Source: Gnetum montanum (taxonomy: Eukaryota; Streptophyta; Gnetopsida; Gnetales; Gnetaceae). From it: DNA of 64,000 nt. The first letter of the stretch is position 1. Each line of letters starts with the position of its first letter. Of this stretch, positions 1 through 11,329 are shown piece by piece. The translations under genes were made by a program, and so were the position numbers. Location: NCBI GenBank assembly GCA_015680685.1, contig MNCI01010443.1, positions 411,483 through 475,482 on the forward strand, read 5' to 3'. Below the pieces are notes generated by a model that was not told the origin of the DNA, searched no databases, and saw only the letters and a program-made list of their open reading frames with translations.

Positions 1-2508
1 TGTCTAAAGTATGAACTGAGGCTTAACCCAAAAAAATGTGTCTTCGGCGTCAAAACAGGCAAAATGCTTGGATTTACAGCATCAGAAGCAGGGATACGAG
101 TAGACCCCGATAAGGTTAAGGCCATAGCAAACCTGAAACCACCAAGCAGCCTTTCTAAACTTCGAGGTCTACAAGGTAGATTACAGTTCATCAGGTGCTT
201 CATAGAAAAACTAACAGATAAATTAAAACCCATGAACCACCTGTTACGTAAGAACGTACATTTTGAATGGACTCCGCAGTGTCAGCAGGCATTCAATGAC
301 ATTAAAACGGTGCTTGCCCGGCTACCCACGGTTTATCCACCTCAAAATGATAAACCGTTCTACATCTACCTTGCTACTTCGGATTCGTCCATTGCATCTA
401 TGCTTTGCTAGAAACGCGATGATGGAACCGAAGTTCCTGTATATTACCTGAGCCATGCATTAGTTGCCCATGAGAAAAGGTACAACGACGTGGAGAGGTC
501 ATGTTTAGCTTTGGTCTTTTCTTTAAGAAAATGGCAACATTACCTCTTCCGTAACCAGGTTTACATAATTTGTAAGGATAATGTACTGAGAGCCGTAACA
601 GGGAATATTTACGAAACAAGTCAAATAGCCTGGTGGAAGGCCATGATAGCCGAGTTTGACCTGTACTATGTAGCGCAATCATCAGTTAAGGGTCAAGCTA
701 TAGTAAATCAAATGGCAACATCATCAACGCACAACCAAGCGACTATAGACCCAGACTTCCCAGATGAGAATATAAGTGCCCTAGACATAGTGCCCGATGA
801 CTACGATACTTTTTTAAACTTTGATGGGGCATCCACCTCTCGAGGAGGAAGTGCAACCACTGTCATTACCTATCCCTCTAAGGAGATCCAACCCTTTGCC
901 TATCGTTTCGACTTTCCTTGTACGAACAACATAGCAGAGTATGAAGGTCTCCTTAAAGGTCTCGCGGTAGCTTTGGCCTCAAACATCACTCGGCTTGTAG
1001 TCCGAGGGGACTCACAACTAGTCATAAACCAAGTCATGGATGTCTATACATGCAAAGCCCAACATTTACAACCATACTGTGACTTGGCAAAACACCTAAT
1101 TAGGTGATTCGAAAACATCGATGTGCAACACATCTCCAAAAATGATAACACCATCGTAGATGCGTTAGCCACATTAGCACTAAACATATCACCAGACATG
1201 TTCCATACATTACCAAGCTCCATAACCAGCTCTACGGAACCAATAACTAACACCCTACACACGATAGAATGGTATGATGACATAAAAGAATACCTTCTAG
1301 GCGGCGAAACACCGCGACATTTAACAAATGCACAGAGAGACGCAGTGCAGAAACGTTCTAAGCAATATACCTTGGTAGGGAACACACTGTGCCGACGATA
1401 TTACGAAGGCATATTGCTAACATGTGTTAGTAGTGCCGATGCCCACACTATTGTTGAATAGGTACATGAAGGACTATGCGGAGGACATATAGCACCGAAA
1501 GCCATGACCACAAAAATCAGATGCTTGGGCTATTATTGGCCACACATGGAATATGATTGTCTCACCAAAGTCAAAACATGTAGTACCTGTCAAAAACATA
1601 ACAATCTGATACATGTACCACCGAACGAGTTGCATACAACGCAAATCACATGGCCCTTTCAAAAGTGGGGGTTGGACCTCATTGGTCAGATAACCCCCTC
1701 ATCTTCTGCTGGCCATAGTTTCATTATAACTGCCACCGAATACTTCACGAAGTGGGTAGAGGCTGCTCCCCTTCGAAAAACTATATCCAAGCATGTGTGC
1801 AATTTCATTCTAGAAAACATTGTAACCCGCTTTGGCATTCCCATGACAATCATCACTGACAACGGGCCACAATTTAGCAGCACTGAAACCAAAGCTTTTT
1901 GTGAAAATTTAGGGATCAAACACTCGTTTTCATCCCCTTACTATCCTCAGAGAAATGGATAAGCAGAGGCAAAAAACAAGATAATTGTTACAATACTTAA
2001 GAAAATTCTTACCCAGAGTAAAAGAAAATGGCACGAACAATTGGTGTACGCATTTTGGGCATACCATACTACACATCGAACTTCGATGGGTAAGACACCA
2101 TACAGTCTTGTTTATGGTTCAGAAGTTGTTTTACCTTTGGAACTGCAGGTACCATCTTTAAGGATCACACTTTCTAGGCTCCTTGATGACAGGAAAAATA
2201 ATGATCTATGCATCATTGATCTTGACTCTGTGGAGGAAGAACATGTGCACGCCCTCGATCAGATCGAATGGTACCAAAAACGACAACGGTAACGACATCG
2301 GCATGGCATCAAAAAGTGCCCTATCAAAGAAGATGACCTTGTGCTTAAAGCCGTTCGGGAACATCCGAACAAATTCTCAGCTAATTGGGAAGGGCCTTAC
2401 CTAGTTACTAAAGCATTCAACAATGGAGCATTCAAATTAGCTGACATGGAAGGAAACGAGCTTACTAATCCGATCAATCACTTGTATCTAAAACCGTTTC
2501 ACATCTGA
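1..2508 (+). pseudogene. pol: Element A pol remnant: RT end, RNase H, second RNase H, integrase
   Basis: A single reading frame (frame 1) runs from base 1 to a final TGA at 2506-2508, interrupted by stops at 409, 1105, 1459, 1960 and 2290. It starts within the RT thumb. The first RNase H (about 340-750) reads IYLATSD where an active enzyme has a catalytic Asp, so it looks degenerate. A second, archaeal-type RNase H follows (FDGAS at about 820, TNNIAEYEGL, GDSQLVINQ, then VDALATLAL near 1155); dual RNase H is a hallmark of the Tat lineage. Integrase has an HHCC finger (HEGLCGGH ... CSTCQKH), and a DDE triad at codons 1675 (D), 1858 (D) and 1966 (E), the last two 36 codons apart. Each stop sits where the copy in C has Gln or Arg, consistent with C-to-T decay. 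Not functional. Confidence 0.93.
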
Positions 2509-2525
2509 AGTACAAGCTTAGGTAC

Positions 2526-3150
2526 GTGCAAGTCCTGGGATCATGACTATAAACTGATACCATAGCAAGTCCTGGATCATGACTATAAACTGATACCACA
2601 GCAAGTCCTTGGATCATGACTATAAACTGATACCACAGCAAGTCTTGGATCATGACTATAAAACTGATACCACAGAAAAGTCCTGGGATCATGACTATAA
2701 ACTGATACCATAGCAAGTCCTGGATCATGACTATAAACTGATACCACAGCAAGTCCTGGGATCATGACTATAAAATGATACCAGAGTAAGTCCTGGATCA
2801 TGACTTAAACTGATACCACAGAAAGTCCTGAATCATGACTTAAAACTGATACCACAGAAAAGTCCTGGGATCATGACTATAAACTGATACCACAACTGTC
2901 CTGGCATCATGACAATAAACTGATACCCCACAGTGTCTGCAATGATGATAAACTAGCACCCGTCTAACGCGACAGTAAACTGCCACCACTATCAGAGTCC
3001 ACTAAGACTATAAACTAGCTTGCCTCCTCATAGTCCGCTAAGACTAAAAACTGGCAATGTAACGTCTACCATGACGCTAAACAGGCAATGTCCAACAGGT
3101 TATGACATAAAACTAACCCATGGTAGTCCGCCAAGACTATAAACTAGCAA
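2526..3150 (+). repeat. Mini-hairpin tandem array, 3' side of element A
   Basis: About seventeen imperfect units of roughly 30-40 bases lie directly after the integrase stop. A typical unit is AGTC-CTGGGATCAT-GACT followed by ATAAACTGATACC. Later units drift to AGTC-CACTAA-GACT, AGTC-CGCTAA-GACT and CGTC-TACCAT-GACG, so the fourth stem pair changes from A-T to C-G while pairing is kept. Each stem-loop is followed by TAAACT. Matching arrays occupy the same position in B (19186-19683) and C (44981-45350). The function is unknown. Confidence 0.85.
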
Positions 3151-4122
3151 GTTCATCGCTCATTCATCAATCTGCCGCCACATTCACGCTTCATCACTGC
3201 ATCACCCACCATCAGGAGATCCTACCAACGCTGCTGCTATCGACATACAACCTACCGCCGTGTAAGTCTGAGCTCGATCATTCACTCATGGTTTTCTTGT
3301 CTCCTTGGAGTTATGTTTGCAGGATGACACCCAGAGGTTTTCGCACAAGAATGCATCTCATCGAAAGTGATAAGATGAGACAATGTTCACAGCACACACA
3401 GCGAGATTAAATCAAACCGTTCACTAGTACATCCCCATTCACCGACTCATTCCCTATCCGTTCACAAACACATTTTATTCACCCATACCTCTGATACATT
3501 CAGTAAACCCAACACCTTTAACATGTTGTCACGTATTGTCACACATGAGTACAAAATCAATGCCGAGTTTACAATTGTTGAAAAAAAAACGACTCCTGGC
3601 ACTTCCCATATAAGCCCCAAGCGGGAGGGCAGTTGTCTCAAAACCAAGTACTCATGTCTAAAAAATGATCGAGAAGCATATAGTTGCATAGCTCTAGCTC
3701 TCCGCCAACAGGTCCCCCTAAACATTAAACATGGGCCCTGTTCCTCCAAAGCATGTAACACAACTCCCCATAGCTTTGGTCTTGCCAACAAATGCTCTTG
3801 AACACTAACCAGGAGCCCTGTCCCGCCAAAGGACACCCATCGCATGTCTGAACTCCGAGTCTACTCAACAATGGCTATTGACAAGGACCAACATGCCGCA
3901 CACCCGAGCACCCTATCTCCCAGCATAGTTTCTTGGGGAGTCGCCACTCCCCACAATCTCTCTTCTCCTATCAGCTACAAATTTCCCTTTTCAATCTCAT
4001 GTACTACTGAACACAGTGCGATGATGTCTAGTCCAGCAGCAAAGGACAAAGTCTATATCATGTTGCTTGTGGTGTTTTGCACTTCTTTGTCGACGCTTCT
4101 CGGGTCAATTCCTCCAAGCGTC
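3151..4122 (+). other. Element A 3' non-coding region
   Basis: No convincing coding sequence. The stretch aligns with 43962-44980 of C read on the reverse strand. Both copies contain a conserved block with a TATA-like CATATAAGCCCC (about 3609 in A) and an octamer-rich region further right, so parts may be constrained as a regulatory region or may simply be shared by descent. Confidence 0.6.
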
Positions 4123-4138
4123 AATAAAGAGGGGCCAA
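4123..4138 (+). other. Polypurine tract of element A
   Basis: AATAAAGAGGGGCCAA lies immediately before the LTR start TGAAACACC. This is the expected position for the plus-strand DNA primer. B and C carry the closely related AACAAAGAGGGGCCAT and AACAAAGAGGGACCAA at the equivalent place. Confidence 0.85.
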
Positions 4139-5283
4139 TGAAACACCACAAAATTTCGAGTTTAGTGCTTCCCCAGCAAAAAGCAGGTCCCTGCGACCCA
4201 CAAACGGCCACGGCTACATTTGGCGTCCCACATTGTAACTTCTGGAATCAAAAGGATTACTTTTCACTAAGTGCAGTACCAGCATATACGCCCAGCGTAT
4301 ATGCCCAGCATCAACAGCGTATACACCCAGCGTATACGCCCAGGAGACATCCGTCCCACACGCCCAATGTACACGCCTCGTCTGTACCCTCAGCACCACA
4401 GATGCACACGCCCGACGATGAAGTCTCAATGATAGAATGAAGACAACACCGAAGAGCAAGAATTCAAGCAAGTTGGCAGCCGTCAGCGTATACGCCCAGC
4501 CATTTTTGGCATGTACGCCCAGCGTCCATGACATCTCCATCCAAGTTCGCACGTCTAGCATGTCCAGCGTATACGCCGGCATGATGTGGCGTATACACCC
4601 GGCAGATGTAATATGTTGTATATTTGTAAATTGTATGCACCCAGTCAATGCGCCATGTGTCTCCTAACCTGAGTCTAGCATAAAAACTAGTATAAAAATC
4701 CCACTTTTCCACTCCATCCAGAGGGTTGGCAAAAAAATCCCAGAGCACACCAGAGACATCTACGCTGCGCACCAAAGCTCAAAACCCTCTTACGCTGGAA
4801 AACCTGTATGCCATGCACAGTCTCTATGCCACGCCCATAGCGTAATCTAGCCTAGCCACCCTCCCATCCACCATTGTTGTTCGTCCGCCTTGTGCTTCGC
4901 CACAACTGCATTAGACCGGTGCACTGTATTCTCATTATGTAATATCATTGTTACATTTGCTGCATAAGATTGTTTACAGTTTTACATCAATTTGGCCCAC
5001 ACATTCTGATTATGCCCATTTACGCTTACGCTCCGTTTGCATCTGTTTTACGGTGTTTATACCATTTACGCCCGTTTACGCCGTTTACGCATAACCCAGC
5101 GTATAGCGCTTTGGCATACGCGCGGGTAAATCCTTGTCTGATCCTTGTGAAGACCACCCAAGTTACTCTGCCTTTGTGCATTCCAGCTCGCCCTCAGGCG
5201 AAGGCAGGGTCTTCTATTCTCGTCCTGCGATCCTACGGTCTCTGTTTCCTTCCAGCCGGTGACTGACGATTTCAGGCGGTATA
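4139..5283 (+). repeat. 3' LTR of element A
   Basis: It runs from TGAAACACC to ...GGCGGTATA, 1145 bp, and aligns with both LTRs of C (read in reverse). U3 (about 4270-4620) carries a degenerate minisatellite around CGTATACGCCCAG. A TATA box, TATAAAAA, follows at 4691. U5 includes several CGTTTACGC-type words (about 5030-5110). CA at the extreme end has mutated to TA. Confidence 0.88.
4691..4698 (+). promoter_or_regulatory. TATA box in element A LTR
   Basis: TATAAAAA lies just downstream of the U3 minisatellite and in the same alignment position as the TATA boxes of both C LTRs. Transcription would be expected to begin about 25-30 bases downstream. Confidence 0.6.
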
Positions 5284-5740
5284 GAAAGCAAAGTAAGCAA
5301 TAAATAACAATAACAATTAAATAAATAACAAAGTGAATGCTGCAATGATGAAGTAATCTCAATCTTTATTTCTAGTCATGTGTGTGTCCAAGTACGTCAC
5401 ACTCGAATAAAGGATGTCGTACAATTACAATCACCACACTGCAGGCAAACACTAGAAAATAATCTATCTCTGGAGGGATCAAACTGCCAGAGTTTAGCTA
5501 CAATCTAACTCTATGTTGTAAAACAAGAAAGAGTCACTTCTTATTTATAGACATTGTAGCAAACTACGATATCATGTACACGATATCGCAAGGGAAGACA
5601 TGATATCGCGAGGATGCAATATCGCGGCGAATGCTATATAACAGCAGATGCGATATCACATACACAATATCACGGCCCATGCGATATCGAGTCCCATCAC
5701 CAAGAATATGATAAAATCATTAAAGAGGATCTTTGAAAGC
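5284..5740 (-). repeat. LTR-like promoter remnant with GATATC array
   Basis: No coding signal. On the reverse strand a cluster of seven GATATC/AATATC words, several extended to GCGATATCGC (about 5565-5690), lies upstream of a TATA box TATAAATA (5549-5542), followed by a pyrimidine-rich leader. This enhancer-array-then-TATA layout resembles U3 of the LTRs elsewhere in the window. I read it as part of an LTR into which A inserted; its ends and second copy are not visible. Confidence 0.35.
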
Positions 5741-7285
5741 TCAAAAATTAAAAAATTTAATCAAGAATGTTTTTATTAAATAAAATGTGTAAAGGAGCAC
5801 ATGGTGTAATGTAAAAGATGGTTGCATAAGAGATTCTATTTGCAAGAATGCCTAAGGATAAGGTGCTTAATGAACACCACCAAGAGATATGCATTTGGAT
5901 CCTCCCCATAGTGGCACATGCCTTGTTTGCCCTTGCCTAACCTCAACCTAAGGAGTCCGTTGACCCCAAAGGTGATTAATGGTCAATGGAAGTTAAGAAC
6001 CAAAACCTGGAAGATTCTACCTAAGAATTCAAATATGTCAAACCAAGACATAGAATCAATAACATGGAAACCAACAGTGAGGTAAGTTATGGATAGCATA
6101 GATGAATGATGGAGAAGGTGGAATGGAATCTTGAACCAAGGTCATAAAAATTCCCTTGTGGAGTTCATGTTTAAAATGACCAAATAAGATCCATTATTAG
6201 TCCAAACCGAAACCATCCTCTTTCAGTGACTTCACATCATCACTCCAAGACTGATCCACCCCCTTAAGATACAAGAGTGCTCCCACGAAACAACCACCAT
6301 TCAATAGAGAGAAGAGAGATAGGAAGTAAGAGAGGGCCTTACTTAGAGGGGACATTCAGGCATGGGTAACATGTCTTTCTAGTTCCATAACTAGTGCTTG
6401 TAGCCCGTTTATTTTTCTAAGGGATGTGCCTTAAATTCCTATCATGTTTTAATTTTTTTTCTTTTTTTTCTTTTTTGATGGGAACCACACCATGCAAAGA
6501 CTTTATTTGACTTGCCATTATTGAAACATAGAATAGTAAGAAGTTAATGAAAAACACTCAAGCACTCAAGTAAGTAGAAGAGTACAAAGAGTACCAAGTC
6601 CCCTTGAAGTCACACCCTATTCAAACCTTTGGATCCTTTCCAATTTTGGAAACTACCAAGGTCATAAAATATTAACAGTTGATTTAATGAAAGGGACCTC
6701 AAATTTCCAAAACAAGTAAAACCATAGAGTTTGTGGATGAGTGAATGTCGTGAACTCACTACCTTTTCCATGAAAAAGAAACCATGACTAGGTAATTAGT
6801 ACAAAAATTCAAAAATAGAAACTAGACATTAGCAAACAAAACATAGAGCACAAACGATCTTTAGTAACAACCACAGCACCACTGCGTCCTATTAGCACAA
6901 AGCATTTTTATTAGCAAAAAATTGAAAATCACACTCAACAAAACAAGGTAAAATATATAAGAAAGTGTAAAATATCCAAAAAGGATTCAAACATACTAAC
7001 AATGGTGTAAAACAAAAAATGATGTAAAATAGAAAAAAGATTTAAAATCAAAAAGGTGTAAAAGAAACAAATTGTAAAGACAAGAATCTGTAAAACAAAA
7101 AATAGAAAAACTGAGGATCCATATGGATGATTAGCATGGATGACCATCTTCCCCGCGATTGAGTTGGAAGGAGGAGATTTGAAAAATTGAGCATGGTTGT
7201 CCATTCATTGAGGTATTTGTTGCACTAGCTTGCTTAGGTTTATTGAAAAGCTTCACTTGTTGGATGTTGACCAACTACTTTTTAT
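5741..7285. other. AT-rich stretch with no recognised gene
   Basis: Nothing I recognise as coding. At about 6940-7105 there are seven or so loosely spaced copies of a GTGTAAAA-like word, a degenerate short-period repeat. The stretch probably belongs to the 3' end of the Athila-like element E or to other decayed repeats, but I see no LTR border. Confidence 0.4.
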
Positions 7286-7289
7286 TTGG

Positions 7290-8575
7290 GCTCTCAAGTT
7301 TGTATATGGTCATGGCCCCAAAAGGAAAGGTTTTATAAATTATATAATATCCCTCCTACAATGTTTGGAATTTGATTTTTTGAGGTACATGTGTGGGGTT
7401 CTAGTAGAGAACCTTATCTCCAGGTTGAAATTTTACTTTTCATCTTCTTAGGTCATGTTGTTGCTTGTTGAATGCCTTGTGAACTTTATTTAAAGATAGG
7501 ACCACTAATCACTTCTTATCTAGCAAATTGAGGTTGATTAATTTTTCCTTTTGTGCTAGACTTAGGTCAAGATTTAGGTTGCATGCTATTAAGAGTGTAC
7601 GGAGCTTGAATTGAATTGGGAGGGTTGGAAGTTTTCTGTACACTAACTCATAGGAAGAGTAATCGATAGGAAGTTTCCATGTTGAGTGGTAGGCCCATAG
7701 GACATCATTGAGTTTTATGCTCCAATTTCTTCTATATTTACTTATGGTTCTTATTAGGATCTTTGTGATCTCCCTATTAGTTACCTCTACTTGACTGTTG
7801 GCTTGGGGTAATAGGGTTTTGTTAATTTATGTTCAATCCCTAAGCATTGCATTAATTTTCTAAAAGTGGCACATGTAAAATGACTTCCATTGTCAGAAAT
7901 TACTGCATGTGGCACCCCAAACCTATTTACAATATTTTTTGCACAAATCTAGCTACATTGGATTATGTACAATTAGTGATGGCTACTACTTCTACCCATT
8001 TGATGCAATAGTTGACTACTACATTGATGTATGCTTTTCCATTGGACATGGGTGTGATGGGACCCATGAAGTTTATGCCCCATATGTTAAAGGACTCTAG
8101 TGGCTGAATTCACTATTGAGGACTCTCCATTCGTGCAATCATCCTACCATCTCTTTGATAACATTCACAAGATTAGACAAAATGATGGTCATCCCTAAAG
8201 ATTATAGGTTAATAGTATCTTGCCATCAGGATTTTTATGGCCGTGCACCTCCCTACATAGTGGCCTTCGCAAGGGCCTTCATGGGCATCCTAGAGAATGC
8301 ACAATTGGTCCATGTCAAGGACATACCAATGAACTAGGTCATCGACACACACCTTGTAGAGGTGTTCATTGATTTCCATGAACTACTTTACCTAATGAAG
8401 AAACTATTATTTTTTCGTAAAATCCAGATCTTGTGGCATCTTCCAAGTGAGAATTTAAGTGAGGATGCATCATACCATTTTGTTTCTATGGTCATTTATC
8501 ACTTATGTAAAGAGAATTTCATCTGGAAATTGATCAAAGAGTCGGCTCTCCTCCTCTTTGTTGTCCCATATTAAC
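7290..8575 (-). pseudogene. Element E: degenerate Athila-like integrase
   Basis: Reading right to left, the translation gives the end of an RNase H/connection region, an HHCC-type finger (HEGPCEGH, then a CxC pair), and an integrase core with WGINFMGPI, a KWVE segment, and RFG-like and ISDNGSHF-like segments recovered only by changing frame. Further left come a VLWAYHSTWKLPI segment and a QPGDKVLY segment typical of the integrase C-terminal half. The order and wording match Athila-type Ty3/gypsy integrase. Many stops and frameshifts show a long-dead copy. RT is not visible next to it. It shares orientation with the protease at 12640-12957 and the gag at 40081-40695, which I assign to the same element split by later insertions. 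Confidence 0.7.
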
Positions 8576-8576
8576 C

Positions 8577-9835
8577 AAGAGAGATGTCTCCACACTTCTT
8601 CTTAACCTCTTCGAAATGATCCTTAGATAACCAATGGACTCTATAGGGCCTAGGATGTGGAAATGTCTTCAAACCAAGCTTAGAAATAGCCTTTGAAGAA
8701 ATCATATATTTTCTTAAGCTCCACCATCAATTGTAATGTGTATCCATTCACCACTATCTAGACACATAGCTCTAATCCTAAAGAGCATCTTTCTTCTAGG
8801 ATCTTCATTGGCATTAACATTTTTCATAAAATGTAATAATTAATTTGAGTAATATCTTCAATCATTGGTGCATGAGGATTACCTTCATCAAAGGGTTCTT
8901 CATTTTCCAAGATCTAAAGTTCCTTGCCTATGGAAATCTTTGGCTTTTTACACTTTCATTATTTGTGTTCCTTTTCACCACAATTGAAGCATTGAAGTTT
9001 GGATGCATAGCAACTTCCTTGACCTTTTCCATTATTGGAATATTCTTTCTTAGAATCTTGGTCTTCCTTAAACTTCTCTTGCTTCTCCTTTGTGTCTTCT
9101 TTGACATTTCCCTTCTCCTTAGCTTCTTTCTTAGCTTTATAAGCTTTGGATTCATTGCCTTTAGAAAATTTGGGATCTTTGTTATATCCTTGGAGTTTTT
9201 TTTCATCCTTAAGAGATAATTCAAAAGCCTCATCTAATGTTTGGGGCTCATAGAAGGATAACTATTTTTGATACTCCCTTTTAAGTCCTTCTTGAAAGTT
9301 GAATGCTTATTCATAATCATCCCAATGAACTTTTTAAAGTTGGAATGCCTTACAAAAATCTTTGTATTAGTCCTTCACACTCTTATCACCTTACCTTAGG
9401 TACTTTAATTTTTGGATGACCTCTTATCTATAATAAGTCTCCTCAATTTTTTCCTTGAGCATGAACTACATTAAAGACCAATCCTTAATAGGAGTATTAT
9501 TATTAATCTTGTAAGAATAACTTTCTTTCTCCCATCATATAAATACTATGCCTTCCCATTTGGTTTTAATAAAAGGTACCTTTTGATGATTTTCCACATC
9601 TTCAAGTTCAAAGTACTTGTTAATCAGTTTTAGTTGAGAGAGAAAAGATTTAGTTCCTTCCATGCCATTGAAGGATTTGACTTCAACATGAGGCATCCTT
9701 GAAGCATGTTTGAAAGCTTTTTCAATAGTGAATTTCATTCCTTCACCTTGCTTCCTTACAGGTTGATAAAGTATCTTTGATTGGTTGTGTTGACGAGATG
9801 GCATTGACACGATCCCATCAATGGGAGCCTATCAA
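8577..9835 (-). pseudogene. gag: Element F: gypsy gag with CCHC knuckle and start of protease
   Basis: On the reverse strand, 9810-9535 encodes a Gag segment (FNGMEGTKSFLSQLKLINKY); further left, in shifted frames, come a Gag core and a zinc knuckle with C-x2-C-x4-H-x4-C spacing around 8975-9015 (CFNCGEKEHK, two in-frame stops, then C). Between about 8800 and 8580 there is a protease start with an IDGGA motif (usual DSG/DGG) followed by a KLGLKTFPHPRPYRV-like segment. The copy then stops at the border with the Athila integrase; RT and integrase of its own are missing. It is a truncated, frameshifted pseudogene, probably of a chromovirus-like element. Confidence 0.65.
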
Positions 9836-10660
9836 CATTTCCCACTTTGACATGTATCCATCGACATGCCACCCTAGTGGATTTATAAATACGACACCCC
9901 GGACATGTTAATGAAAGTTAGAATTTCAATTTCTAGCAAAACTCTTGCAGTTTGTTTCCATGAGAGAGAGAATAATTTTCTAAGTTCTCATAGTAGGAGT
10001 TAATGAGTGTACAGATATTTATTCAAGCACTATTGTACCTTAGCACCATAGTGTGTGCAACAATAAAGATGAGCTTTTTGATAAACCTTGCAGCACTTGG
10101 ACTAGCTTAATGATTTATTTATGCATTTATTATTTTCATTAATTAAGAGATTAATTAAGCTAAGATGATTAATACTTTAAGTAATTAATTAATTAAGCTA
10201 AATAGACTAGCATATATAAGTACAACCACTTCAAGTATATATATAACACTTGATAATCCTAGTAATGCTTAATGTTTGGTCATCTAGCAATGTTGTACGT
10301 GTTCAGAATGTGTACAAAAAGTGGGATCGAATGGTTATGTTAGGATAGTTAGTTATTAACTAGAAATTAAATTAGTTGATTTCATCAATCAATTTATTTT
10401 TAATCTATTACCAACCTTAGGAAAATAGAATATAAAATAATAAAAATCATGTGCCTTAATTACACTTAACCATAAAATTGAGCCTTGAAAGTGTAGTTGG
10501 AAAGACAAAGATCATTCCATGATTAGATTCACCTTCTAGATTAAATCTTATGTGCGAGAACACTAGGAATCCATAGAATTCAACCAGATCGCACATGAAT
10601 GCCTTACTGATTCATATGATTGGGTGTAGAGGAACCTTGCCACTCATTAGAGACTTAGAA
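9836..10660. other. Non-coding stretch splitting the F gag
   Basis: This AT-rich stretch separates the two parts of the F gag and contains no coding signal. It includes a TATA-like TTATAAATA (about 9886), an AATAAA word (about 10061), and TTAATTAA-rich DNA at 10140-10200. It may be a decayed solo LTR or other insertion, but I cannot see matching ends or a target duplication. Confidence 0.35.
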
Positions 10661-10997
10661 GGAAGTTTCTTTTTTTATTTCATAGGAAAAATGAAATCTT
10701 GAGGGTTATTTTCAACACTAGGAGCATGAAGAAAACATCATCTTGAGCTTCTTCTTCTCCAAAATATTCATCTTTAAAAGGAATATTATCTTCAAGGGAT
10801 GGCATTGAGGAATGTCTTGAAGAAGGTCTTGGTAAAGAATGGCATGAATTTTACCCTAGCTTGGATTCTTTTGATGAAGTAGCATGTTCTTGTTTCTATC
10901 CAAGCTTTTCAATTTTCTCAACAATGAGCTTGAGAGCATTTCTCATGTCATCCATGCCTCTTGATAAAGCTTGAACTATCTTATTCTTTGTAGGCAT
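10661..10997 (-). pseudogene. gag: Element F gag N-terminus
   Basis: Reverse-strand translation starts at ATG 10997 with MPTKNKIVQALSRGMDD, an amphipathic helical start, followed after a frameshift by an acidic stretch (IPFKDEYFGEEEAQDD). It lies about 315 bases downstream of the F primer-binding site, which is the normal place for gag. It continues, after the 9836-10660 interruption, in the F gag core. Confidence 0.55.
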
Positions 10998-11311
10998 GAT
11001 AACATTCTACAAGGAAAGGTAAAATTTTCAAACTTTCTCAAAAAATAAGACAAGAAATACTTGGATTGTAAGAGAAATGAGCATAAGATCTTCAAACCCT
11101 ATCTATTACAAGCCAATGGGTGTCCAATTCCATAATTATCTTCCAATTCTTGAAAGATATGATAAACTCACAGATGAAAGGGAAATTTTGAAATCCTAGG
11201 ATGAGTAGAACAAGTAGTAAGAGAGAATTCATCCAAGCTTGAGAATTTGGAGTGGTTCTTTGCAATTGAGATGAGAATTATCCACTTGAATGCAGTTGTC
11301 TTCAATTCCAA

Positions 11312-11328
11312 GCTACTCTGATACTAAT
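11312..11328 (-). other. Primer-binding site of element F
   Basis: The reverse strand reads TTAGTATCAGAGTAGC just after the LTR end. This is close to the TGGTATCAGAGC site complementary to initiator tRNA-Met that is common in plant LTR elements. Two or three positions have mutated. Confidence 0.6.
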
Positions 11329-11329
11329 C

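Larger units (their letters stand above)
1..5283 (+). mobile_element. Element A: Tat-lineage Ty3/gypsy retrotransposon, 5' part outside window
   Basis: The forward strand holds the end of reverse transcriptase, two RNase H-like domains, integrase, a hairpin-repeat array, a non-coding 3' region, a polypurine tract and a 3' LTR. It belongs to the same family as element C: the proteins and the LTRs align over their length. The 5' LTR, gag-pro and any antisense gene lie beyond the left edge. The right end, ggcggtata, corresponds to the ggcggtaca end of C, with the terminal CA mutated to TA. The target duplication cannot be verified without the left end. Confidence 0.93.

Noticed and set aside
2474-2801. 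Reverse-strand open frames with repeated VYSHDP peptide over the A hairpin array.
   Set aside because: Translation of a tandem repeat that lacks stops by chance; the array is non-coding and unit length is not a constant multiple of three.
2526-3150. Regular repeats as a CRISPR array.
   Set aside because: Plant nuclear context, variable repeats, no unique spacers of constant length, no cas genes.
5660-5672. Shared CAATATCACGGC word at 5660 and 60551.
   Set aside because: A 12-base match is expected by chance many times among all pairs in 64 kb.
8845-9219. Hydrophobic plus-strand open frame resembling a membrane protein.
   Set aside because: It is the reverse complement of the Lys/Glu-rich F gag region; poly-Leu/Phe is the expected shadow.
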